From contig JAJEKV010000027.1 in assembly GCA_021234155.1 (NCBI GenBank), forward strand, positions 14,148,993-14,212,992: 64,000 bases of DNA. The letters run 5' to 3'. This document shows positions 24,195-36,381 of the stretch, piece by piece; the first letter of the stretch is position 1, and each line of letters starts with the position of its first letter. A model generated the notes under the pieces. It was not told the origin of the DNA and ran no database searches. It saw nothing but the letters and a program-made list of their open reading frames with translations. Source of the stretch: Isoetes taiwanensis (lineage: Eukaryota; Streptophyta; Lycopodiopsida; Isoetales; Isoetaceae). The position numbers and the translations under genes were made by a program.

Positions 24195-25189
24195 GATAAT
24201 TATATCTTTTTCTAGAATGTGCTCTCAGGCATGGGATACGGATTCTAGAACAATATATTGGCAACAATTTTTGGCCAACCCAGTAATACATGTGGTATGC
24301 CCAACCCAGTAATTATATGGCTAAATAGACAGCAAGGTCTAGTCTTAATTTTGCCTTGTAGCTGATTTCATTCAATTTGGGATTTCTACCTTGGATTGTG
24401 GTCCACATATGAAATAACAAAAAAGTAAAGTTTATTTTACTTTGAAAAGCTAGAACTCGAATATTTTATACTGATTTTTTCTAGGGTTTATTTTTGAGAA
24501 GATTAAGGCAGTGCTTTTACTGAGCATGTTATATTAATTGAGCAAAACGCAATGATTAAACTCTTGGCATATGCATAACTTTTAAGGATGATACTAATAT
24601 TCTGACTTTATTGTGCCTATATAGGACACATATACAGTACACACATGATGCTCAAGTTGATGCTCAAAGTTGAGTAATCATGGATGTATTCCAAAAAAAT
24701 AAAAATGGCAATGTGACGCTATAAATGGAGTCAAGGAATCATTTTGCGAGATAGCATGGGGCTATGAATAGATTCAAGTGAATCAATCTGCTGACTGCTA
24801 TTGAACAAAGCCAGAATATAATATTCTGTCATAAGGCACGTACAATGCCATTTGCCATTGTTGCCTCTAAGAATTTGCCATATGGCTCACCAAAAAAGTA
24901 AATTGGCTTTACATTAAATGTAAATAGACAGGCCATCGTCTGAATATTAAATATGGATCAGCCGCCTTTTTGCAAATTTTGGAAGAGTTTTTAAAGGTGA
25001 CTCGTATTACCGCTTTCTTTCTTCCTTTGTAATCATGCAGGAAGCATAGTAGCTATGGCACATTGTAATTATAGGATAGTGCAAGACCCTTACTGTAATG
25101 GTAGGGTCTTGCCCATCCTATGATTACAGTACAAACATGTAAAGGTCTACCACTATCCTACGGTTGGAGTCCGGGTTTTTTTTATTATT
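24195..25189 (+). repeat. Array unit 0, internally deleted
   Basis: About 995 bp. The first 330 bp match a unit start up to gcagtgcttttactga (24521). The sequence then jumps to gcatgttatattaattgag, skipping about 1.75 kb present in full units (compare 25518-27270). The remainder, including the hairpin, is normal. Confidence 0.9.
25065..25127. repeat. 63-nt hairpin, one per array unit
   Basis: The left arm starts gtaattataggatag and ends caagaccctta; the right arm starts tagggtcttgccc and ends atcctatgattac. They pair over about 26 bp with a loop of about 7 nt, one wobble and one or two bulges. Other copies: 27809-27871, 30539-30601, 33508-33570, 36257-36319, 39225-39287 and 41958-42020. In units 3 and 5 the left arm reads ataggg, which pairs better. 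It could be a small-RNA precursor or a DNA-level fold-back; no function is established. Confidence 0.75.
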
Positions 25190-27933
25190 GATAATTATAT
25201 CTTTTTCTAGAATGTGCTCTCAGGCATGGGATACGGATTCTAGAACAATATATTGGCAACAATTTTTGGCCAACCCAGTAATACATGTGGTATGCCCAAC
25301 CCAGTAATTATATGGCTAAATAGACAGCAAGGTCTAGTCTTAATTTTGCCTTGTAGCTGATTTCATTCAATTTGGGATTTCTACCTTGGATTGTGGTCCA
25401 CATATGAAATAACAAAAAAGTAAAGTTTATTTTACTTTGAAAAGCTAGAACTCGAATATTTTATACTAAGTTTTTCTAGGGTTTATTTTTGAGAAGATTA
25501 AGGCAGTGCTTTTACTGAACGGCGCTTCCAGGTATGCCGTTCTTAGGCAAAAATGCCCATTAGCAGATGACCATTTCATGGCTATAGCCATTTCGTGGCT
25601 CACAGAGGAACCGACTTAGCTTCTTTGCCGCTTGCATGCCGTTTGCCGTTTGCATGCTTTGAAGCTTGGATCTGTTTTGACAAGATCCAAATTGGTTATT
25701 ATGGCAACATGCTCCAAGCCTGGCCAAGTTCTGCAAGCTCATCAGCAGATACTGATATATGTCTGAAGGAAAATCAGAGATGCAATATTTCGAAATGTCT
25801 TCTCCATCTATAATATCATTTCGGATTTTGATCCTCCAAGAACTATTCCGGCCCTGTTGTTGTCGCCACGCCAGACTTGCCGTCTCATCTTGAACTGGTA
25901 GGTCTAAGATTTTGATGCTTCTGGACGCCTTTTCCATCTCTAAATTAGATTTTTGAGATGATTTCGGATTTTTGATTCTCTAAGAACAATTTCGGCTCTC
26001 CTGCCTTATGATTTTTTATTTGCTTGCCCCATTTCTTCAAGCAAAGCAGTCTTGTGATGCATATATTGATCACAGAAGACAAGAGAAGCATTATACCAAA
26101 TGGAATGGCATTTATTACAAGTGCAAGGAATGTGCCTTTTCCGGGAACGGAATAGCATGTTTATGGCAGAAGCGCCAATATGTGTACAAGGCTAATTCTA
26201 AGCAAGTCGAACTTCAGGTGACTGGTCCTGCTCAGTCTACTTTTTCTTAACAAATGGAATATTGCAGATGCTTATAAACTGCAATTTAGTCTTGGTTATA
26301 ATAAGTTTTGATTTTTTATTTGAAACACCATTTTGCATGATTGGTGCACACCTTGAAGTGATACCACAGTTGCAAAAGTAAGATGCTTTCGAGGCGACAA
26401 ACTATGCTTTCTGACTAAAAGTTCAGGAAGAATTTACTGAATTTGCTCTTTCATTTTTCATTCCAAAATTCATTTGCTTTACATTACCGAAGGGCAAGAG
26501 GCTACATTGGGTGAAGGACGAAGAGCCGAGAATACCCTGGCATCATTACCATATTCATGCTAATGTTTGCTTGTTTGGCTGCAGGTACGGATATTCTCCT
26601 CTCAATGTGGTTCTCTTGTCCGAGGATTGGGTGTTTTGCATGGATGATGGAATCGAAAGGATGGATTCGGGATGCCAAGTTCAACTGGCTGCGCATCTTG
26701 GCTTACAGGAACTTCTATAGTGGCAGCAACTAACTGAGGTCTATTTGTTAAAAAAAGTGGCATTATGCTAGACAATATCTCTTTTGTTTTAAGGAAGATA
26801 ACTTAAGTTATTCTGTTATCTTATTCCATGCATAAGTTAATGCTTGTGTATTTAGTTTAACACTTGGGTATCTAAATTTGGCCAGCTTTTTACCATGGCT
26901 CATGTATGATGCCTTGTATTTTAATGAAAAAAGCATCTTGCTCTTGAATTCTGTAGTACTAAAATTGGTATGACCATATATATTAACCTTGAATGGTTTA
27001 GCAAATGATCATGTAATTAGTAATGCTGAAATTTTTAGTTCTAAAGGGTGTAAGTACACAGCTGAACTAAAGCATGAACATGTATCGTTTAAAGATCATG
27101 GAGAAGGTATGCTATCTTGGATTAGCTCGGTCCATGTATGGAATGATAAGGCTATGGAGGGATTGACCGATGTAGTCTGATCTGCTAGTAAGTTGTTGCT
27201 TGGACTAGCTGTTTCCGGGTTTTTTTTAGATATTTCATTTCATTGGTTTTACCAGTGTCGTATCTCTCCATGTTATATTAATTGAGCAAAACGCAATGAT
27301 TAAACTCTTGGCATATGCATAACTTTTAAGGATGATACTAGTATTCTGACTTTATTGTGCCTATATAGGACACATATACAGTACACACATGATGCTCAAG
27401 TTGATGCTCAAAGTTGAGTAATCATGGATGTATTCCAAAAAAATAAAAATGGCAATGTGACGCTATAAATGGAGTCAAGGAATCATTTTGCGAGATAGCA
27501 TGGGGCTATGAATAGATTCAAGTGAATCAATCTGCTGACTGCTATTGAACAAAGCCAGAATATAATATTCTGTCATAAGGCACGTACAATGCCATTTGCC
27601 ATTGTTGCCTCTAAGAATTTGCCATATGGCTCACCAAAAAAGTAAATTGGCTTTACATTAAATGTAAATAGACAGGCCATCGTCTGAATATTAAATATGG
27701 ATCAGCCGCCTTTTTGCAAATTTTGGAAGAGTTTTTAAAGGTGACTCATATTACCTCTTTCTTTCTTCCTTTGTAATCATGTAGGAAGCATAGTAGCTAT
27801 GGCACATTGTAATTATAGGATAGTGCAAGACCCTTACTGTAATGGTAGGGTCTTGCCCATCCTATGATTACAATACAAACATGTAAAGGTCTACCACTAT
27901 CCTACGGTTGGAGGTAGGGTTTTTTTTATTATT
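25190..27933 (+). repeat. Array unit 1 (type B markers, no 223-bp insertion)
   Basis: 2744 bp. It has B-type marker bases (cacacatgatgctc near 27380; ctatggaggga near 27155) but lacks the 223-bp insertion. It also lacks about 20 bp around 26536, where other units read cccaatgtaccttttgg. Confidence 0.9.
26989..27180 (+). other. Recurrent 63-codon ORF, one per unit
   Basis: A frame of unchanged length starting MNGLANDHVISNAEIF is kept in most units: 26989, 29714, 32692, 38405, 41135 and 44122, plus a second copy inside the rearranged end at 44850-45041. It is broken in unit 4 near 35507, where acagctg reads acaattt. No domain was recognised. Persistence may reflect recent amplification rather than selection. 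Confidence 0.35.
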
Positions 27934-30663
27934 GATAATTATATCTTTTTCTAGAATGTGCTCTCAGGCATGGGATACGGATTCTAGAACAATATATTGG
28001 CAACAATTTTTGGCCAACCCAGTAATACATGTGGTATGCCCAACCCAGTAATTATATGGCTAAATAGACAGCAAGGTCTAGTCTTAATTTTGCCTTGTAG
28101 CTGATTTCATTCAATTTGGGATTTCTACCTTGGATTGTGGTCCACATATGAAATAACAAAAAAGTAAAGTTTATTTTACTTTGAAAAGCTAGAACTCGAA
28201 TATTTTATACTAAGTTTTTCTAGGGTTTATTTTTGAGAAGATTAAGGCAGTGCTTTTACTGAACGGCGCTTCCAGGTATGCCGTTCTTAGGCAAAAATGC
28301 CCATTAGCAGATGACCATTTCATGGCTATAGCCATTTCGTGGCTCACAGAGGAACCGACTTAGCTTCTTTGCCGCTTGCATGCCGTTTGCCGTTTGCATG
28401 CTTTGAAGCTTGGATCTGTTTTGACAAGATCCAAATTGGTTATTATGGCAACATGCTCCAAGCCTGGCCAAGTTCTGCAAGCTCATCAGCAGATACTGAT
28501 ATATGTCTGAAGGAAAATCAGAGATGCAATATTTCGAAATGTCTTCTCCATCTATAATATCATTTCGGATTTTGATCCTCCAAGAACTATTCCGGCCCTG
28601 TTGTCAGCAGCCAGCAGCTTGCCGTCTCATCTTGAACTGGTAGGTCTAAGATTTTGATGCTTCTGGACGCCTTTTCCATCTCTAAATTAGATTTTTGAGA
28701 TGATTTCGGATTTTTGATTCTCTAAGAACAATTTCGGCTCTCCTGCCTTATGATTTTTTATTTGTTTGCCCCATTTCTTCAAGCAAAGCAGTCTTGTGAT
28801 GCATATATTGATCACAGAAGACAAGAGAAGCATTATACCAAATGGAATGGCATTTATTACAAGTGCAAGGAATGTGCCTTTTCCGGGAACGGAATAGCAT
28901 GTTTATGGCAGAAGCGCCAATCTGTGTACAAGGCTAATTCTAAGCAAGTCGAACTTCAGGTGACTGGTCCTGCTCAGTAATGGAATATTGCAGATGCTTA
29001 TAAACTGCAATTTAGTCTTGGTTATAATAAGTTTTGATTTTTTATTTGAAACACCATTTTGCATGATTGGTGCACACCTTGAAGTGATACCACAGTTGCA
29101 AAAGTAAGATGCTTTCGAGGCGATAAACTATGCTTTCTGACTAAAAGTTCAGGAAGAATTTACTGAATTTGCTCTTTCATTTTTCATTCCAAAATTCATT
29201 TGCTTTACATTACCGAAGGGCAAGAGGCTACATTGGGTGAAGGGATTTTTCGAAATACCCAATGTACCTTTTGGCCCTGGCATCATTACCATATTCATGC
29301 TAATGTTTGCTTGTTTGGCTGCAGGTACGGATATTCTCCTCTCAATGTGATTCTCTTGTCCTAGGATTAGGTGTTTTGCATGGATGATGGAATCGAAAGG
29401 ATGGATTCGGGATGCCAAGTTCAACTGGCTGCGCATCTTGGCTTACAGGAACTTCTATAGTGGCAAAGAACTAACTCCAGGTCTATTTGTTAAAAAAGTG
29501 GCATTATGCTAGACAATATCTCTTTTGTTTTAAGGAAGATAACTTAAGTTATTCTGTTATCTTATTCCATGCATAAGTTAATGCTTGTGTATTTAGTTTA
29601 ACACTTGGGTATCTAAATTTGGCCAGCTTTTTACCGCCTTGTATTTTAATGAAAAAAGCATCTTGCTCTTGAATTCTGTAGTACTAAAATTGGTATGACC
29701 ATATATATTAACCTTGAATGGTTTAGCAAATGATCATGTAATTAGTAATGCTGAAATTTTTAGTTCTAAAGGGTGTAAGTACACAGCTGAACTAAAGCAT
29801 GAACATGTATCGTTTAAAGATCATGGAGAAGGTATGCTATCTTGGATTAGCTCGGTCCATGTATGGAATGATAAGGCTATGAAGGGATTGACCGATGTAG
29901 TCTGATCTGCTAGTAAGTTGTTGCTTGGACTAGCTGTTTCCGGGTTTTTTTTAGATATTTCATTTCATTGGTTTTACCAGTGTCGTATCTCTCCATGTTA
30001 TATTAATTGAGCAAAACGCAATGATTAAACTCTTGGCATATGCATAACTTTTAAGGATGATACTAATATTCTGACTTTATTGTGCCTATATAGGACACAT
30101 ATAGAGTACACACAGGATGCTCAAGTTGATGCTCAAAGTTGAGTAATCATGGATGTATTCCAAAAAAATAAAAATGGCAATGTGACGCTATAAATGGAGT
30201 CAAGGAATCATTTTGCGAGATAGCATGGGGCTATGAATAGATTCAAGTGAATCAATCACGCCGACTTGCTATTGAACAAAGCCGAATATAATATTCTCAT
30301 CATAAAGCACGCATAAATGCCATTTGCCATTGTTGCCTCTAAGAATTTGCCATATGGCTCACCAAAAAAAGTAAATTGGCTTTACATTAAATGTAAATAG
30401 ACAGGGCCATCGTCCTAATATTAAATATGGATCAGCCGCCTTTTTGCAAATTTTGGAAGAGTTTTTAAAGGTGACTCATATTACCTCTTTCTTTCTTCCT
30501 TTGTAATCATGTAGGAAGCATAGTAGCTATGGCACATTGTAATTATAGGATAGTGCAAGACCCTTACTGTAATGGTAGGGTCTTGCCCATCCTATGATTA
30601 CAATACAAACATGTAAAGGTCTACCACTATCCTACGGTTGGAGGTAGGGTTTTTTTTATTATT
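27934..30663 (+). repeat. Array unit 2 (type A)
   Basis: 2730 bp. A-type markers: cacaggatgctc near 30110, ctatgaaggga near 29880, and gtgattctc near 29347. No 223-bp insertion. A 20-bp stretch (atggctcatgtatgatg) is missing near 29634, as in unit 6. Confidence 0.9.
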
Positions 30664-31469
30664 GATAATTATATCTTTTTCTAGAATGTGCTCTCAGGCA
30701 TGGGATACGGATTCTAGAACAATATATTGGCAACAATTTTTGGCCAACCCAGTAATACATGTGGTATGCCCAACCCAGTAATTATATGGCTAAATAGACA
30801 GCAAGGTCTAGTCTTAATTTTGCCTTGTAGCTGATTTTATTCAATTTGGGATTTCTACCTTGGATATGAAATAGCAAAAAAGTAAAGTTTATTTTACTTT
30901 GAAAAGCTAGAACTCGAATATTTTATACTGAGTTTTTCTAGGGTTTATTTTTGAGAAGATTAAGGCAGTGCTTTTACTGAACGGCGCTTCCAGGTATGCC
31001 GTTCTTAGGCAAAAATGCCCATTAGCAGATGACCATTTCATGGCTATAGCCATTTCGTGGCTCACAGAGGAACCGACTTAGCTTCTTTGCCGCTTGCATG
31101 CCGTTTTCCGTTTGCATGCTTTGAAGCTTGGATCTGTTTTTGGCAAGATCCAAATTGGTTATTATGGCAACATGCTCCAAGCCCGCCAAGTTCTCGCAAG
31201 CTCATCGCCAGATCTTCGATATATGTCGAAAGGAAAATCGAGATGCAATATTTCAAATGTCTTCTCCATCTATAATATCATTTCGGATTTTGATCTTCCA
31301 AGAACTATTCGCCCCCTGTTGTCGCTAGCAGCTAAAGGCTGCCGCCTCATCTTGAACCGGTAGGTCTAAGATTTTGATGCTTTTCGGATGCCTTTTCCAT
31401 CTCTAAATTAGATTTTTGAAATGATTTCGATTTTTGATTCTCTAAGAACAATTTCGCTCTCCTGTCTTT

Positions 31470-31712
31470 ATGATTTTTTATTTGCTTGCCCCATTTCTTC
31501 AAGCAAAGCAGTCTTGTGATGCATATATTGATCACAGAAGACAAGAGAAGCATTATACCAAATGGAATGGCATTTATTACAAGTGCAAGGAATGTGCCTT
31601 TTCCGGGAACGGAATAGCATGTTTATGGCAGAAGCGCCAATATGTGTACAAGGCTAATTCTAAGCAAGTCGAACTTCAGGTGACTGGTCCTGCTCAGTCT
31701 ACTTTTTCTTAA
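31470..31712 (+). other. Recurrent 80-codon ORF, possible relic of a zinc-finger exon
   Basis: The same frame occurs at 26008, 37184, 40166 and 42897, in shortened form at 28750, and altered at 34460. It reads KWNGIYYKCKECAFSGNGIA followed by CLWQKRQ. The CxxC followed by SGNGI is faintly like the BED zinc finger of hAT transposases, but the expected His ligands are absent. No further transposase sequence was seen. Treat as unassigned. Confidence 0.3.
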
Positions 31713-31755
31713 CAAATGGAATATTGCAGATGCTTATAAACTGCAATTTAGTCTT

Positions 31756-31978
31756 CAATCCTTGGACTGGTTATGTCTAGATAATTTTAGAAGCATAAGT
31801 TTACCACTAGCATTAGCATTATCTTATCTTATTCTTGATAGCCTTTTAATATTTGGTTATTGTGTTTGGTGATGGGGCCTAGTCCCCAGGTTTTAGATGG
31901 GCTGTTGCCCTTGCATGTGCCGTCCCATAACCCGTTGGGTTCTCGTGGACGTAAAAATTTCTTATCTTATCTTATCTT
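31756..31978 (+). mobile_element. 223-bp insertion in alternate array units, SINE-like 3' tail
   Basis: Present in units 3, 5 (37470-37692) and 7 (43183-43408). It is absent from units 1, 2, 4 and 6, where gtctt joins ggttataat directly. Its 3' end reads gttctcgtggacgtaaaaat followed by three copies of a TTATC pentamer. A 3' simple-repeat tail is typical of SINEs, but no clear tRNA-like promoter was found at the 5' end. Confidence 0.6.
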
Positions 31979-33632
31979 GGTTATAATAAGTTTTGATTTT
32001 TTATTTGAAACACCATTTTGCATGATTGGTGCACACCTTGAAGTGATACCACAGTTGCAAAAGTAAGATGCTTTCGAGGCGATAAACTATGCTTTCTGAC
32101 TAAAAGTTCAGGAAGAATTTACTGAATTTGCTCTTTCATTTTTCATTCCAAAATTCATTTGCTTTACATTACCGAAGGGCAAGAGGCTACATTGGGTGAA
32201 GGACGAAGAGCCGAGAATACCCAATGTACCTTTTGGCCCTGGCATCATTACCATATTCATGCTAATGTTTGCTTGTTTGGCTGCAGGTACGGATATTCTC
32301 CTCTCAATGTGGTTCTCTTGTCCTAGGATTAGGTGTTTTGCATGGATGATGGAATCGAAAGGATGGATTCGGGATGCCAAGTTCAACTGGCTGCGCATCT
32401 TGGCTTACAGGAACTTCTATAGTGGCAGCAACTAACTGAGGCCTATTTGTTAAAAAAAAGCGGCATTATGCTAGACAATATCTCTTTTGTTTTAAGGAAG
32501 ATAACTTAAGTTATTCTGTTATCTTATTCCATGCATAAGTTAATGCTTGTGTATTTAGTTTAACACTTGGGTATCTAAATTTGGCCAGCTTTTTACCATG
32601 GCTCATGTATGATGCCTTGTATTTTAATGAAAAAAACATCTTGCTCTTGAATTCTGTAGTACTAAAATTGGTATGACCATATATATTAACCTTGAATGGT
32701 TTAGCAAATGATCATGTAATTAGTAATGCTGAAATTTTTAGTTCTAAAGGGTGTAAGTACACAGCTGAACTAAAGCATGAACATGTATCGTTTAAAGATC
32801 ATGGAGAAGGTATGCTATCTTGGATTAGCTCGGTCCATGTATGGAATGATAAGGCTATGGAGGGATTGACCGATGTAGTCTGATCTGCTAGTAAGTTGTT
32901 GCTTGGACTAGTCCGGGTTTTTTTTAGATATTTCATTTCATTGGTTTTACCAGTGTCGTATCTCTCCATGTTATATTAATTGAGCAAAACGCAATGATTA
33001 AACTCTTGGCATATGCATAACTTTTAAGGATGATACTAGTATTCTGACTTTATTGTGCCTATATAGGACATATATACAGTACACACATGATGCTCAAGTT
33101 GATGCTCAAAGTTGAGTAATCATGGATGTATTCCAAAAAAATAAAAATGGCAATGTGACGCTATAAATGGAGTCAAGGAATCATTTTGCGAGATAGCATG
33201 GGGCTATGAATAGATTCAAGTGAATCAATCTGCTGACTACTATTGAACAAAGCCGAAATATAATATTCTCATAAAGGCACGCATAATGCCATTTGCCATT
33301 GTTGCCTCTAAGAATTTGCCATATGGCTCACCAAAAAAGTAAATTGGCTTTACATTAAATGTAAATAGACAGGGCCATCGTCCTAATATTAAATATGGAT
33401 CAACCGCCTTTTTGCAAATTTTGGAAGAGTTTTTAAAGGTGACTTCAGATTACCTCTTTCTTTCTTTCTTTGTAATCATGTAGGAAGCATAGTAGCTATG
33501 GCACATTGTAATTATAGGATAGGGCAAGACCCTTACTGTAATGGTAGGGTCTTGCCCATCCTATGATTACAGTACAAACATGTAAAGGTCTACCACTATC
33601 CTACGGTTGGAGGTAGGGTTTTTTTTATTATT

Positions 33633-36381
33633 GATAATTATATCTTTTTCTAGAATGTGCTCTCAGGCATGGGATACGGATTCTAGAACAATCTATTGGC
33701 AACAATTTTTGGCCAACCCAGTAATACATGTGGTATGCCCAACCCAGTAATTATATGGCTAAATAGACAGCAAGGTCTAGTCTTAATTTTGCCTTGTAGC
33801 TGATTTCATTCAATTTGGGATTTCTACCTTGGATTGTGGTCCACATATGAAATAACAAAAAAGTAAAGTTTATTTTACTTTGAAAAGCTAGAACTCGAAT
33901 ATTTTATACTGAGTTTTTCTAGGGTTTATTTTTGAGAAGATTAAAGGCGAATTGTATTAACTTTTATCAAAAGCGGCTTCTGTGTATGCCGTTCTTAGGC
34001 AAAAATGCCCATTAGCAGATGACCATTTCATGGCTATAGCCATTTCGTGGCTCACAGAGGAACCGACTTAGCTTCTTTGCCGCTTGCATGCCGTTTGCCG
34101 TTTGCATGCTTTGAAGCTTGGATCTGTTTTGGCAAGATCCAAATTGGTTATTATGGCAACATGCTCCAAGCCTGGCCAAGTTCTGCAAGCTCATCGGCCA
34201 GATCTTTTCCATATGTCTGAAGGAAAATCAGAGATGCAATATTTCGAAATGTCTTCTCCATCTATAATATCATTTCGGATTTTGATCCTCCAAGAACTAT
34301 TCCGGCCCTGTTGTCAGCAGCCAGCAGCTTGCCGTCTCATCTTGAACTGGTAGGTCTAAGATTTTGATGCTTCTGGACGCCTTTTCCATCTCTAAATTAG
34401 ATTTTTGAGATGATTTCGGATTTTTGATTCTCTAAGAACAATTTCGGCTCTCCTGCCTTATGATTTTTTATTTGTTTGCCCCATTTCTTCAAGCAAAGCA
34501 GTCTTGTGATGCATATATTGATCCTTTAAGACAAGAGAAGCATTATACCAAATGGAATGGCATTTATTACAAGTGCAAGGAATGTGCCTTTTTTCCGGAA
34601 CGGAATAGCATGTTTATGGCGGCGAAGCGCCAATCATTGTACAAGGCTAATTCTAAGCAAGTCGAACTTGGTGACCGGGTCACCTTTCGATAATGGAATA
34701 TTGCAGATGCTTATAAACTGCAATTTAGTCTTGGTTATAATAAGTTTTGATTTTTTATTTGAAACACCATTTTGCATGATTGGTGCACACCTTGAAGTGA
34801 TACCACAGTTGCAAAAGTAAGATGCTTTCGAGGCGATAAACTATGCTTTCTGACTAAAAGTTCAGGAAGAATTTACTGAATTTGCTCTTTCATTTTTCAT
34901 TCCAAAATTCATTTGCTTTACATTACCGAAGGGCAAGAGGCTACATTGGGTGAAGGACGAAGAGCCGAGAATACCCAATGTACCTTTTGGCCCTGGCATC
35001 ATTACCATATTCATGCTAATGTTTGCTTGTTTGGCTGCAGGTACGGATATTCTCCTCTCAATGTGATTCTCTTGTCCTAGGATTAGGTGTTTTGCATGGA
35101 TGATGGAATCGAAAGGATGGATTCGGGATGCCAAGTTCAACTGGCTGCGCATCTTGGCTTACAGGAACTTCTATAGTGGCAGCAACTAACTGAGGTCTAT
35201 TTGTTAAAAAAAGTGGCATTATGCTAGACAATATCTCTTTTGTTTTAAGGAAGATAACTTAAGTTATTCTGTTATCTTATTCCATGCATAAGTTAATGCT
35301 TGTGTATTTAGTTTAACACTTGGGTATCTAAATTTGGCCAGCTTTTTTACCATGGCTCTTGTATTTTAATGAAAAAAGCATCTTGCTCTTGAATTCTGTA
35401 GTACTAAAATTGGTATGACCATATATATTAACCTTGAATGGTTTAGCAAATGATCATGTAATTAGTAATGCTGAAATTTTTAGTTCTAAAGGGTGTAAGT
35501 ACACAATTTGAACTAAAGCATGAACATGTATCGTTTAAAGATCATGGAGAAGGTATGCTATCTTGGATTAGCTCGGTCCATGTATGGAATGATAAGGCTA
35601 TGAAGGGATTGACCGATGTAGTCCGATCACGCTAGTAAGTTGTTGCTTGGACTAGCTGTTTCCGGGTTTTTTTTAGATATTTCATTTCATTGGTTTTACC
35701 AGTGTCGTATCTCTCCATGTTATATTAATTGAGCAAAACGCAATGATTAAACTCTTGGCATATGCATAACTTTTAAGGATGATACTAATATTCTGACTTT
35801 ATTGTGCCTATATAGGACACATATAGAGTACACACAGGATGCTCAAGTTGATGCTCAAAGTTGAGTAATCATGGATGTATTCCAAAAAAATAAAAATGGC
35901 AATGTGACGCTATAAATGGAGTCAAGGAATCATTTTGCGAGATAGCATGGGGCTATGAATAGATTCAAGTGAATCAATCTGGCGATTTGCTATTGAACAA
36001 AGCCAGAATATAATATTCTGTCATAAGGCACGTACAATGCCATTTGCCATTGTTGCCTCTAAGAATTTGCCATATGGCTCACCAAAAAAGTAAATTGGCT
36101 TTACATTAAATGTAAATAGACAGGCCATCGTCTGAATATTAAATATGGATCAGCCGCCTTTTTGCAAATTTTGGAAGAGTTTTTAAAGGTGACTCATATT
36201 ACCTCTTTCTTTCTTCCTTTGTAATCATGTAGGAAGCATAGTAGCTATGGCACATTGTAATTATAGGATAGTGCAAGACCCTTACTGTAATGGTAGGGTC
36301 TTGCCCATCCTATGATTACAATACAAACATGTAAAGGTCTACCACTATCCTACGGTTGGAGGTAGGGTTTTTTTTATTATT
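33633..36381 (+). repeat. Array unit 4 (type A)
   Basis: 2749 bp. A-type markers (cacaggatgctc near 35832; ctatgaaggga near 35601; gtgattctc near 35064). No insertion. Several clustered differences (33945-33985, 34195-34215, 34595-34690, 35505, 35620) fall mostly on sites that are CAG or CTG in other units. Confidence 0.9.

Larger units (their letters stand above)
30664..33632 (+). repeat. Array unit 3 (type B, with 223-bp insertion)
   Basis: 2969 bp. It carries the insertion at 31756-31978 and B-type markers. It lacks a 12-bp piece (ttgtggtccac) near 30864, as unit 5 does. Stretches around 31180-31460 differ from other units mainly at CAG/CTG/CGG sites. Confidence 0.9.

Noticed and set aside
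28304-28486. Minus-strand 60-codon frames recurring in the array
   Set aside because: They overlap plus-strand frames in each unit and show no independent evidence of coding.
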